6,334 nt of DNA, taken from positions 1 through 6,334 of the forward strand of contig SLNM01000370.1 in NCBI GenBank assembly GCA_007133055.1, written 5' to 3'. The position numbers and the translations under genes were made by a program. This DNA is from Lentisphaeria bacterium (lineage in GTDB: Bacteria > Verrucomicrobiota > Lentisphaeria > Oligosphaerales > PUNB01). Positions 1 through 6,321 of this stretch are shown here, piece after piece. The notes below the pieces were generated by a model. It made no database searches, was not told the origin of the DNA, and was given only the letters and a program-made list of their open reading frames with translations. Each line of letters opens with the position of its first letter. Positions within the stretch are counted from its first letter, which is position 1.

Positions 1-1
1 A

Positions 2-1657
2 AATAAAAATCTTTGGCGATGCGCCTGGGGCGAACACTTTGACCTGGACCTCGATCTTAAAATCCCGGAAAAGGTTACCGAGAAAGTGATCCTGGAACAG
101 GTGCGCCGCCACGGTGTCCGCTCCGGCGAAATGGGGCAATGCCTGAAGTTCTGCCTGCCCCAAAAACTGCGCTCCTGGAACCGGGAATACTCAAAGTCGC
201 CCGTTCGAAAATCAGCGGTGATGGTGGATGAGGACATCGAACCGAGAGGGATGATCGACCAGATCATCGCCCGCCTTTACGGAAAAGGCGCCGGGCAAGT
301 GATTGTTCATTCCGCAGCCGAGCTGGCGGCCCTGGGCGTTGCTCTTGAGCAACAACTGCCGGGGGCGGAATCGGCGATTACAATCACGGTGGAGGAGGAA
401 AAAATCCCGGGCGGCGGTCAAAACAACGTTGCCGAAGAGATTTTTCAGACGGGAACCGGATTGCTGGTGGACTCCATGTGCTATGACCTCACCCGCGACC
501 TGGAGAATCTGGGCTTCCGGTCAGTCATGACCATGTTGAGGTCGGAGCGCGAGAATGTCACGGGGCAAATACTGCAAGCCCATTCGCTTCCCAACCGCCA
601 GCGACGGCTCTATGCCAACACGGTAATCACTCGCAAACGCCTGGTGTCACGCCCATTGCAAACAGAAACCGACAAAGCTCGAACAGACTCGGGAAAGAAC
701 TCATCGGAATTGACCCTGCACCTGCGAGACTATCTGAAGGATGCCGGCGCCGACCTAGTCGGGGTGGCGCCGGTTTCCCGCTTTACCGAGATTGCCCAAG
801 GGATCAGGCCGGTCTTCGACAACCAGGCAATATTGGCGGCCCGCGACTGCTCGCACCGGTTCAAGCCTTGGCAGCCGGAAATCAAACGCGAGCAAATTCC
901 TCTTCGACTTCCTGAGGACTGGCTACCCGGCGCCAAGTCAGTGGTGGTTTTCGCCCTGCGCTATCATCGCGAAGTACTCCGCCAGGCCATCCGGCCACCG
1001 GCGGAGGCAGTGGGGCCATATGCTTTTCTTACCTATGTCACAAGATGGCGGGGAGCTATGATTGCCGGATTGTTCCTACGCCATCTCCAGGACCTTGGCT
1101 ATCAGGGCGCCATAACCATGGACCTTATGAACACCGGTTCCTGCACCGCCAATCCGCGCAACTTGCAGGAAGACCTTTGCAGCAATCGCTTCGCGGCCAT
1201 TGCCGCCGGCCTGGGCGAACCGCTGGTGAACGGCCATGTCGCCAGTGCTGAATTCGGAATTAGACAACGCTTTGTCGCCGTGGTGACCGATGCCGATCTA
1301 GTACCATCCGCCATTAAGAGCGGCGCTGAAATCAAACACCGATGCGAAGAATGCAACAAGCCATGCATTGCGACATGCCCAACCCGCGCCATTGGAGCCG
1401 ATGAAATCCGCTTTTCCTGCGAAGGAAAAAGGTTTTCCTTCAACTCAATTGACCGAGCTTTGTGCGATTGGTCAAAGCGCTATGCTCTGAAAGGCGATTG
1501 CGGCTTCAAATACCTGGGTTCGCAAGTCGATATAGACCCCGGCCAAAACATCGACGAGGAAAAACTGACCCAGTCCCTGATGCAGCTTGACCCCATAAAA
1601 AAATATCGCCCCGCAGTGGCTGAACCATGCGTTGTCAACTGTCCGTATGCCGTATGA
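2..1657 (+). CDS. QueG/reductive-dehalogenase-like Fe-S protein with tandem modules (5' partial)
   Basis: The reading frame is open from the left edge, so the gene starts upstream; the GTG at 86 is only an internal codon. 551 residues are visible; numbering here counts that GTG as 1. The best-preserved module (about 210-523) opens with a helix and a DLVGVAP strand, then LPGAKSVVVFAL (280-291), a helix ending DLGYQGAITM (336-345), AGLG (374-377) and FGIRQRFVAVVTD (390-402). A ferredoxin segment follows with C420, C423, C427 and C431-P, plus later Cys 445, 460, 472, 515 and 519. This order matches the QueG/RdhA-like family: a cobalamin-binding-type reductase domain followed by two [4Fe-4S] clusters. 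A shorter copy without clusters lies at about 56-190 (LPGAESAITITV, NLGFRSVMTM), and the tail of another copy is at the window start. The family is cytoplasmic or periplasmic redox; the substrate here is unknown. It is unlikely to be QueG itself because of the duplication and divergent motifs. Confident as a family member, not as to function. Confidence 0.75.
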   Translation, partial: NKNLWRCAWGEHFDLDLDLKIPEKVTEKVILEQVRRHGVRSGEMGQCLKFCLPQKLRSWNREYSKSPVRKSAVMVDEDIEPRGMIDQIIARLYGKGAGQVIVHSAAELAALGVALEQQLPGAESAITITVEEEKIPGGGQNNVAEEIFQTGTGLLVDSMCYDLTRDLENLGFRSVMTMLRSERENVTGQILQAHSLPNRQRRLYANTVITRKRLVSRPLQTETDKARTDSGKNSSELTLHLRDYLKDAGADLVGVAPVSRFTEIAQGIRPVFDNQAILAARDCSHRFKPWQPEIKREQIPLRLPEDWLPGAKSVVVFALRYHREVLRQAIRPPAEAVGPYAFLTYVTRWRGAMIAGLFLRHLQDLGYQGAITMDLMNTGSCTANPRNLQEDLCSNRFAAIAAGLGEPLVNGHVASAEFGIRQRFVAVVTDADLVPSAIKSGAEIKHRCEECNKPCIATCPTRAIGADEIRFSCEGKRFSFNSIDRALCDWSKRYALKGDCGFKYLGSQVDIDPGQNIDEEKLTQSLMQLDPIKKYRPAVAEPCVVNCPYAV

Positions 1658-1715
1658 TCACAAGTGTCTGGAAGAATAGCGAAAGGCGGAGAGTGGCCGA
1701 ACCCCATGCCGGTTG

Positions 1716-1812
1716 ACCTGTCTGCGTGCGACCTGCCTGCCGCGCCAAGGCACGCCTGTCTGCCGTCGCCCGGTGACAGGCAGGCGGCGCAGGCATGGCG
1801 CACAGGCAGGCG
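1716..1812. repeat. GC-rich cluster of inverted and direct repeats
   Basis: Three left arms of the form CCTGYCTGC lie at 1717-1725, 1732-1740 and 1755-1763. Two identical right arms, ACAGGCAGGCG, lie at 1776-1786 and 1802-1812. The outer stem pairs 1732-1746 (CCTGCCTG..GCGCC) with 1797-1810 (GGCGC..CAGGCAGG) with a small internal mismatch. An inner stem pairs GCCTGTC (1754-1760) with GACAGGC (1775-1781) around a 14-nt loop. A run of seven T follows at 1826-1832, but it is 15 nt past the stem, so a standard intrinsic terminator is not shown. The composition is much richer in G+C than the AT-rich DNA after it. It may be a copy of a dispersed intergenic repeat. Small ORFs crossing it on both strands look spurious. 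Confidence 0.6.
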
Positions 1813-1881
1813 AGAACGGCGACGATTTTTTTCACTGCAGAATATCCAATAACCAACACTCAATAAAAAATCAAAGATGAT

Positions 1882-1929
1882 TTGCCATATCCGCAAGCGA
1901 GTTTACATTACCATTTCTTTCCATTTATT
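1882..1929 (+). promoter_or_regulatory. candidate promoter elements for tRNA-Met
   Basis: Two sigma70-like pairs sit in the AT-rich stretch before the tRNA. The first is TTGCCA (1882-1887), 16 nt, then TACATT (1904-1909). The second is TTTACA (1902-1907), 16 nt, then TTTATT (1924-1929), which would start RNA about 8 nt before the tRNA. Each matches 9 of 12 consensus bases. They overlap, so at most one is likely to be used. This is pattern matching only. Confidence 0.35.
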
Positions 1930-1943
1930 GTCGATCAATCGGG

Positions 1944-2020
1944 GGCGGCTTAGCTCAGTCGGTTAGAGCAGTGGAATCATAATCCACGTGTCCGGGGTTC
2001 GAGTCCCTGAGCCGCTACCA
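1944..2020 (+). tRNA. tRNA-Met (CAT), elongator type, CCA encoded
   Basis: A full cloverleaf folds by eye. The acceptor stem GGCGGCT (1944-1950) pairs with AGCCGCT (2010-2016) with a terminal G-U pair. The D arm is GCTC/GAGC. The anticodon stem GTGGA/TCCAC encloses loop ATCATAA with anticodon CAT at 1978-1980. The variable loop has five bases, the T arm CGGGG/CCCTG encloses TTCGAGT, the discriminator is A, and CCA is genomically encoded (2018-2020). The initiator type is unlikely because the first acceptor bases pair (G1-U72) and the anticodon stem lacks the three G-C pairs of initiator tRNA. The GGAATCATAATCC core is typical of elongator Met. A lysidine-modified tRNA-Ile2, which also has a CAT gene anticodon, is the remaining alternative. 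Confidence 0.93.
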
Positions 2021-2070
2021 TCTTTCAGCCTCAATATACGACTGTCTCCCCAACCGTCTGCAAAACAAGA

Positions 2071-2075
2071 AAGGA
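2071..2075 (+). promoter_or_regulatory. ribosome binding site deciding the oxidoreductase start
   Basis: AAGGA lies six bases before the ATG at 2082. An in-frame TTG at 2076 directly abuts this motif, so it cannot use it; the ATG is therefore the likely start. Confidence 0.65.
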
Positions 2076-2081
2076 TTGGAT

Positions 2082-3119
2082 ATGGAAAAATATCGCCGGG
2101 CATCGGACATCAAAGCTGGCGTAGTCGGCTACAGCAATGCCTTCAACATGGGGCGCAAGCAGTTGCAGGAAATGCAAAAGGCCGGCATGACTCCGTTGGC
2201 CGTCTGTGAAATCGACGCAGCCCGACTGGAGGCGGCCAGGCAGGACTTCCCTGGGATCGCCACTTACTCCAGGATGGACGAAATGCTGCGGAACCCGGAT
2301 CTCGACCTGGTGGTCCTAATCACTCCTCACAACCTGCACGCGGAGCAGGCGATCCAGTGCTTGAGCGCCGGCAAGCATGTGATCTGCGAAAAACCGTTTG
2401 CCATCACCACCGAGGAATGCGATGCCATGATCGCCAAGTCCCGTGAGATGGACCTCATGCTGACCACCTATCACAATCGTCACTGGGACCCGGGCATCCT
2501 CGCCGCCATGAGAGTATTGCAAGACGGCAGGATTGGCGAAGTATATAAAATTGAAGCTAATATGGGCGGCTGGAACCGACCCGGCGAATGGTGGCGTTCC
2601 AGCAAGTCGATCTCCGGCGGCATCCTCTACGACTGGGGCGTGCATCTGCTGGAATATTGCCTGCAAATCTTTGCGGACGCCAAACTGACCGAGGTCTGCG
2701 GGTTTGCCAGAAATGGCTACTGGCGCGAGCAGATCAGATGGGGTGCGGACAGCAACGAAGACGAGGGCTACCTGGTGGCCCGTTTCGACACCGGCCAGTG
2801 GCTGCGCCTGTGCATCACGTCCATCGATTGCCACTTGAAACCTTCCGGACTCGATGTTTCCGGCACCCGCGGCGCCCTGGTCGTCGGACCCGGCACTTGC
2901 AAGGCAATCTGGAAAACCGACGACGGTTCGACCATGACCGAGGAGTTTTCCGGGTTGCATGGGGATCACGATAAGTTCTACGCCAACATTGCCGCCCATC
3001 TGGTCGACGGCGAACCCCTGATCATTACCCCGGAATGGGCGCGGCGCCCGATTCATATAATCGACCTGGCCGGACAAAGCGCCAAACAGGGCAGAGCGCT
3101 GGCCAGCCGCTACGATTGA
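2082..3119 (+). CDS. Gfo/Idh/MocA family oxidoreductase
   Basis: A 345-residue protein of normal length for this family of cytoplasmic NAD(P)-dependent dehydrogenases, which mostly oxidise or reduce sugars, inositols and related polyols. The N-terminal Rossmann half begins with KAGVVGYSNAFNMG (11-24) in place of the usual GxGxxG loop, and the second strand ends in an acidic CEID (42-45), which favours NAD(H). LITPHNLHAEQA (79-90) is the typical strand and helix before the signature lysine motif CEKPF (102-106), with K104 the expected catalytic or cofactor-contacting residue. The C-terminal alpha/beta half carries GGILYDWGVHLLEY (179-192), the family's GGxxxDxGxH motif with D184 and H188. The AFNMG variant is one I associate with families common in PVC-group bacteria. 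Its substrate cannot be read from the sequence. It begins 61 nt after the tRNA with no terminator between, so read-through transcription is possible. No sugar transporter or sister enzyme is nearby. Confidence 0.93.
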   Translation: MEKYRRASDIKAGVVGYSNAFNMGRKQLQEMQKAGMTPLAVCEIDAARLEAARQDFPGIATYSRMDEMLRNPDLDLVVLITPHNLHAEQAIQCLSAGKHVICEKPFAITTEECDAMIAKSREMDLMLTTYHNRHWDPGILAAMRVLQDGRIGEVYKIEANMGGWNRPGEWWRSSKSISGGILYDWGVHLLEYCLQIFADAKLTEVCGFARNGYWREQIRWGADSNEDEGYLVARFDTGQWLRLCITSIDCHLKPSGLDVSGTRGALVVGPGTCKAIWKTDDGSTMTEEFSGLHGDHDKFYANIAAHLVDGEPLIITPEWARRPIHIIDLAGQSAKQGRALASRYD

Positions 3120-3156
3120 ACCATTGATACCGCTGTTTTTTTAGGGCAATGAGACC

Positions 3157-3196
3157 AAAAACAAGGTCCCGGCAACTTGTGCAAGCTGCCGGGACC
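3157..3196 (-). terminator. intrinsic terminator of the small lipoprotein gene
   Basis: A perfect 10-bp stem pairs GGTCCCGGCA (3165-3174) with TGCCGGGACC (3187-3196). After one mismatch it continues with a 3-bp extension (CTT 3176-3178 with AAG 3183-3185) and a GTGC loop. Read on the minus strand, the hairpin is followed by TTGTTTTT (3164 down to 3157), the expected U-rich tail, and it starts 22 nt after the stop codon. Read on the plus strand there is no T tract after it, so it mainly serves the minus-strand gene. Confidence 0.85.
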
Positions 3197-3218
3197 GAGT
3201 TAGGAAGGTAGCCAGAGA

Positions 3219-3413
3219 CTAATCTTCGATCACGTCTTCGACCTCATCCTTCACATCTTCCATGAGGTCGTCGACCTCCTGTCCAGCCTCCTCGGCCGGT
3301 CCGGGTTCGCCGCAGCCGGTCAGGACGGTTGCGCCGGCCAAAGCCAGGCATAGCATCAAGACCAGGGTGAGCAACCAGGACATAGCGGAATGGGCAAGCA
3401 TCTTTTTCATCAT
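3219..3413 (-). CDS. small acidic lipoprotein, coiled-coil-like mature part
   Basis: A 64-residue protein. The start is the ATG at 3413 because GGAGA (3418-3422) lies five bases upstream; an ATG at 3440 is in frame but has no such site. The sequence begins MMKK, then has a hydrophobic stretch (about 12-32) ending in the lipobox LTGC (31-34). Signal peptidase II should therefore cut before Cys34 and leave a lipid-anchored envelope protein. The mature chain has only 31 residues: a short GEPGPAEEAG linker followed by a strongly acidic segment. There are 14 Asp/Glu and one Lys after the cysteine. V47, M51, V54, V58 and V61 follow 4-3-4-3 spacing, as in an amphipathic or coiled-coil helix. The layout recalls entericidin-sized and Lpp-like small lipoproteins, but I do not recognise the family. 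It has its own promoter-like sequence and terminator, so it is probably a single-gene transcript. Function is unknown. Confidence 0.75.
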   Translation of the reverse strand: MMKKMLAHSAMSWLLTLVLMLCLALAGATVLTGCGEPGPAEEAGQEVDDLMEDVKDEVEDVIED

Positions 3414-3433
3414 CGTGTCTCCTTTTTTTTGGG

Positions 3434-3462
3434 TTGACAATTACAGATGCCTCGAATAAACC
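3434..3462 (+). promoter_or_regulatory. possible plus-strand promoter for the MMPL exporter
   Basis: A perfect -35 hexamer TTGACA (3434-3439) faces the exporter gene. At 17-nt spacing the -10 would be TAAACC (3457-3462), only 3/6 matches, so activity is uncertain or would need an activator. The site lies in the leader of the divergent lipoprotein gene, so the two transcripts would overlap at their 5' ends. Confidence 0.25.
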
Positions 3463-3467
3463 AGGTT

Positions 3468-3495
3468 AACATAGCACGGCTGTGGCAATTGTCCA
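3468..3495 (-). promoter_or_regulatory. candidate promoter of the small lipoprotein gene
   Basis: On the minus strand, TGGACA (3495-3490) is followed after 16 nt by TATGTT (3473-3468). The TGC just before the -10 element adds an extended -10 (TGn). This gives 5/6 and 4/6 consensus matches and a predicted RNA start near 3461, about 48 nt before the ATG. Evidence is by pattern only. Confidence 0.4.
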
Positions 3496-3583
3496 CTCCA
3501 TGCCGGAAACGAACCGCAGCCCGTCATTGAGAGATGCAGATTTCGTATCAGTTGACGACTGCGGCGGCGACTACGGGTTACGA

Positions 3584-6088
3584 ATGAAAAACCATAGAAG
3601 AGACTATTTTGACATTGTCCTTGGCACCCTGTGCAGGCATCCGGCGGCGGTCTTGTTATCCATGCTGGGCTTGGCACTGCTGGCGGGATTCGGAATGCGT
3701 CGGATCCCCTTCGAGGGGGGGTTGGAGATCATGCTGCCCGAGGGCAGCGAAGCCCGACGTTCGATTCTTTTTTTGCGCGACAGCGATTTTGCCGACAAGG
3801 TAGCTTTCAGCGTATCGGCGGTGGCTCCCTCCGATCTGTCTCTGCCGGAGGTCATGGAGAGCCTGGCCGGGCAATTCGACAAGTCGCCTCTGATACGCCG
3901 GGTGGTTCGCATGCCTGACCTGAGGGGAATGATCGACGATGCGCTTTTCTTTCTCGATCACTTCGACCAGCTGGCCCGACCGGAGGACCTGCGACTGATG
4001 GCGGAGCGTTTGCAGGTATCTGAGGCGGAACAGATCATGCGCCAGAACTACCTGCAATTGATCAGGCCCGAGGGTTCCTTTGTTCAGCAGATTGTACGCC
4101 GCGACCCGCTGCGTGTCGGCTCCGCGGTTTTGCAGCGCATCCGTTTTCTGACGGAATCGTTTGGCTATCATGTCACCTTGCAGGACGGCCATTTGATGCA
4201 TCCGGAAGATGAGGTTGGACTGCTGCTGCTTGAAACCACAGTGCCGATAACCGATACGGTGGGAGCGCGGAAGCTGGTCGACTATCTACATCGGACAGAA
4301 TCGGCAATGCCCGCCGGATTCCAGGGTGAATTCGTGGCCGGGCACCAGCGCAGTGTGAGCAATGAAAACTTGCTGCGGCGCGATGTCCAGGTTACGGTAA
4401 CCTTGGCGACACTGGCCTTTCTGCTCATGTTCCTATTGGTTTTCCGTGATTTTCGTGCGGGCCTGATCTTTTTTATCCCCGGCATCTCGATCCTTCTTGC
4501 TATTCACTTTTCCTCCTGGATATTCGGACAGCTTTCCTATTTGGTCATAGGTTTCGGAGCGGTGATGGCGGGCATCGCGGTTGATTATGGCATTCATGTC
4601 TACGTGGCGCTGCGCCGTCGCGAGCTGGCACCATTGACGGCGGTACGCGGACTGCTGCGTCCGGCGATGATCAGCGGTCTGACCACACTGTCTGTTTTTC
4701 TTGCTTTTCTTGCTTCGGCCATTCCCGGCTATCGGCAGTTGGCGGGCTTTGCCGTGATCAGCATCGGATTGTCGATTGCCGGTGCGATCTTGCTGCTGCC
4801 GCCGCTGTTGGTCATGGGCCGTGGCGGCATCGAAGGCGGTAGGGAGTCTGAACCACAGGCCAGTGAAAAGGAGAAAAGCCCGCGCGGCGACTTTGCCGGG
4901 CTCCACCCGAAATTTGTCGGAAACGACGCTCGCAGCCGGGTCTGGACCGTCCTCTTCTGGCTCTCTCTGCTGGTGGCTGCATGGTTCGCCCGACAGGTGA
5001 GAATTGACACAGACATAGCCCGGCTGGACGGCACTGAAGCACACGTTTTGGAAGCAGAGCAACAATTCCAGCGACGCTGGTCGGAACACGAACGCCAGCA
5101 GGCCATGGCGGTAGTTGCCGGCGCCACCTACGAGGAGGCGGCCCAGGTCAGCGACAAGCTTTACAGACTGGCAAGGATACAGTTGCCCGAAGACCAGTTC
5201 GTCAGCCTGTCCTCGGTCTGGCCGTCGGCCGCCGAAAGAGCACGCAACCGGCAACGCTGGCAACTCTTCTGGACAACCTCGCGAGTGGAGCTGGCGCGCC
5301 GCCTGATCCTAAACGCCGCCGAGCCCTATGGTTTTTCCGCCGCCGCCTTCGACCCCTTTTTCAGCCTGTTAAACGCAGAGGAAGAAGAGCAATCCGAGGA
5401 GCTGCCGGAACCGGGGCGGGGAGAGGAAGTGGACAATGTGATCCTCCAGCAACTTCAGGCACGCTTTGTGCAAACCAGCCAGGGACAGGTGTTTTTGATT
5501 TCATTCTTTGCTGACCAGCCAGACACGCTGGCCGCGGTGGCAACCGCGATGGCGGCCATCCCTGACGGGTTCATTGTCTCCATGGACAGATTGACCGAGG
5601 CGATGACGGCGGCCACCGCTCGCGAGGCGAGGGTGATTTCTCTGCTTGCCCTTTGCCTGATCCTGGCCGTGGTCCTGGGGCTGATGCGAAATCTCCGCAT
5701 GGCTCTGTCCGCCCTGCTGCCGGCCGCTGCCGGAGTGCTTTGGCTTCTGGCGGCAATGCGCCTGACGGGAATGGCGGTCAATATGGCTAACATGATCGCC
5801 GGGATCGTGGTCCTCGGACTGTCTATTGACTACGGAGTGTTCATGGTTTACGGATGGCGTTCCGGGCAGCCTTTGTTCGCATCAGTTCGCCAGGCGGTGA
5901 CATTGTCCGCTGTAAGTACAGTGATGGGGACGGCGGCCCTGCTCCTCGCCCGGCACCCTGCCCTGTTTTCCATCGGGCTGACACTGACCGTCGGAGTTTC
6001 CGTCAGCTTTCTGGCCGCCGTTCTCGGGGTGCCCGGCTCATGCCGCCTGCTGGGGGTGAAAAAGATCGCCGAAACTGTCCAGTCCTGA
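3584..6088 (+). CDS. MMPL/RND-type exporter, 12 TM segments
   Basis: An 834-residue inner-membrane protein with the two-fold repeat of the RND superfamily. TM1 (about 20-38) is followed by a 230-residue extracytoplasmic loop, then a five-helix bundle (about 269-411). A charged cytoplasmic linker (412-451), TM7 (452-469), a second 210-residue loop and a second five-helix bundle (683-818) complete it. Both bundles carry the matching motif in their TM4-type helix: GIAVDYG (330-336, D334) and GLSIDYG (745-751, D749). In MMPL-type proteins such Asp-Tyr pairs relay protons, so both halves look intact for proton-driven export. The family exports lipids, hopanoids or other hydrophobic molecules; the cargo here is unknown. 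The second loop includes an acidic stretch (597-618). The ATG at 3584 is preferred because its MKNHRRDYFD lead-in sits normally before TM1. In-frame GTG 3482 and ATG 3500 would add 34 or 28 polar residues. None has a clear ribosome site. No adaptor or outer-membrane partner is adjacent. Confidence 0.9.
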   Translation: MKNHRRDYFDIVLGTLCRHPAAVLLSMLGLALLAGFGMRRIPFEGGLEIMLPEGSEARRSILFLRDSDFADKVAFSVSAVAPSDLSLPEVMESLAGQFDKSPLIRRVVRMPDLRGMIDDALFFLDHFDQLARPEDLRLMAERLQVSEAEQIMRQNYLQLIRPEGSFVQQIVRRDPLRVGSAVLQRIRFLTESFGYHVTLQDGHLMHPEDEVGLLLLETTVPITDTVGARKLVDYLHRTESAMPAGFQGEFVAGHQRSVSNENLLRRDVQVTVTLATLAFLLMFLLVFRDFRAGLIFFIPGISILLAIHFSSWIFGQLSYLVIGFGAVMAGIAVDYGIHVYVALRRRELAPLTAVRGLLRPAMISGLTTLSVFLAFLASAIPGYRQLAGFAVISIGLSIAGAILLLPPLLVMGRGGIEGGRESEPQASEKEKSPRGDFAGLHPKFVGNDARSRVWTVLFWLSLLVAAWFARQVRIDTDIARLDGTEAHVLEAEQQFQRRWSEHERQQAMAVVAGATYEEAAQVSDKLYRLARIQLPEDQFVSLSSVWPSAAERARNRQRWQLFWTTSRVELARRLILNAAEPYGFSAAAFDPFFSLLNAEEEEQSEELPEPGRGEEVDNVILQQLQARFVQTSQGQVFLISFFADQPDTLAAVATAMAAIPDGFIVSMDRLTEAMTAATAREARVISLLALCLILAVVLGLMRNLRMALSALLPAAAGVLWLLAAMRLTGMAVNMANMIAGIVVLGLSIDYGVFMVYGWRSGQPLFASVRQAVTLSAVSTVMGTAALLLARHPALFSIGLTLTVGVSVSFLAAVLGVPGSCRLLGVKKIAETVQS

Positions 6089-6204
6089 AATCGTTCAATT
6101 TGCTAGCCCTGGTGCTCATAAAAGCGAGGTCATAAAAAGGGGCTCTTTCTCAAAACGAATGGGTTGCCAATAGTTTTTTCTTATGTTTTGTGGGTAGCAG
6201 CTTG

Positions 6205-6240
6205 GTGTCAGGTTTCAGGTTTCAGGTGTCAGGTGTCAGG
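6205..6240. repeat. tandem heptanucleotide repeat, five units
   Basis: Five head-to-tail 7-bp units: GTGTCAG (6205-6211), GTTTCAG (6212-6218), GTTTCAG (6219-6225), GTGTCAG (6226-6232) and GTGTCAG (6233-6239), plus one further G. Only the third base varies (G or T). Similar TCAGG-type heptamers occur between genes in several environmental bacterial genomes, from recall. The array lies in the 246-nt stretch after the exporter, in which I see no confirmed gene or convincing terminator. Confidence 0.85.
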
Positions 6241-6297
6241 AGAGAATCATGGCAGAAAGCACCTATATGGCTGTTCGAAGACAGAAAGAATGACTCT

Positions 6298-6321
6298 CGC
6301 AAAGGCGCAAAGATCGCAAAG
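6298..6321. repeat. short CGCAAAG tandem repeat, three copies
   Basis: CGCAAAG occurs at 6298-6304, 6306-6312 and 6315-6321, at 8- and 9-bp periods. It directly precedes an ATG at 6322 close to the window edge. Arrays of this word lie, as far as I recall, upstream of small genes such as those for GxxExxY proteins in environmental genomes. Confidence 0.7.

Noticed and set aside
1664..1852. 62-codon plus-strand frame starting GTG in the gap after the Fe-S gene, and minus-strand frames over the same stretch
   Set aside because: All of them run through the GC-rich repeat arms, have Arg/Pro/Ala-rich low-complexity translations, and show no ribosome site or recognisable domain.
1944..2020. tRNA-Met as an integration site (att) for a mobile element
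   Set aside because: No second copy of the tRNA 3' end and no integrase or phage gene is visible in the window.
2316..3077. 253-codon minus-strand frame opposite the oxidoreductase
   Set aside because: It is antisense to a gene with intact family motifs, and its translation shows no recognisable domain; it is a GC-bias shadow.
3120..3142. Run of seven T (3136-3142) after the oxidoreductase as its terminator
   Set aside because: No convincing stem immediately precedes it; only a 4-bp CAGC/GCTG pairing with a long loop can be drawn.
3482..3583. N-terminal extension of the exporter from GTG 3482 or ATG 3500
   Set aside because: The added residues are polar, resemble no domain, and neither start has a ribosome site; the ATG at 3584 gives a normal lead into TM1. 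The start remains uncertain.
4433..5263. 276-codon minus-strand frame opposite the exporter
   Set aside because: It is rich in Arg, Gln and Cys with no domain, and lies wholly within the 12-TM exporter gene on the other strand.
6089..6180. Terminator for the exporter gene in the AT-rich stretch with TTTTTT at 6174-6179
   Set aside because: The only stem found (AGCCC with GGGCT) is 5 bp around a loop of about 30 nt and is not followed directly by a T tract.
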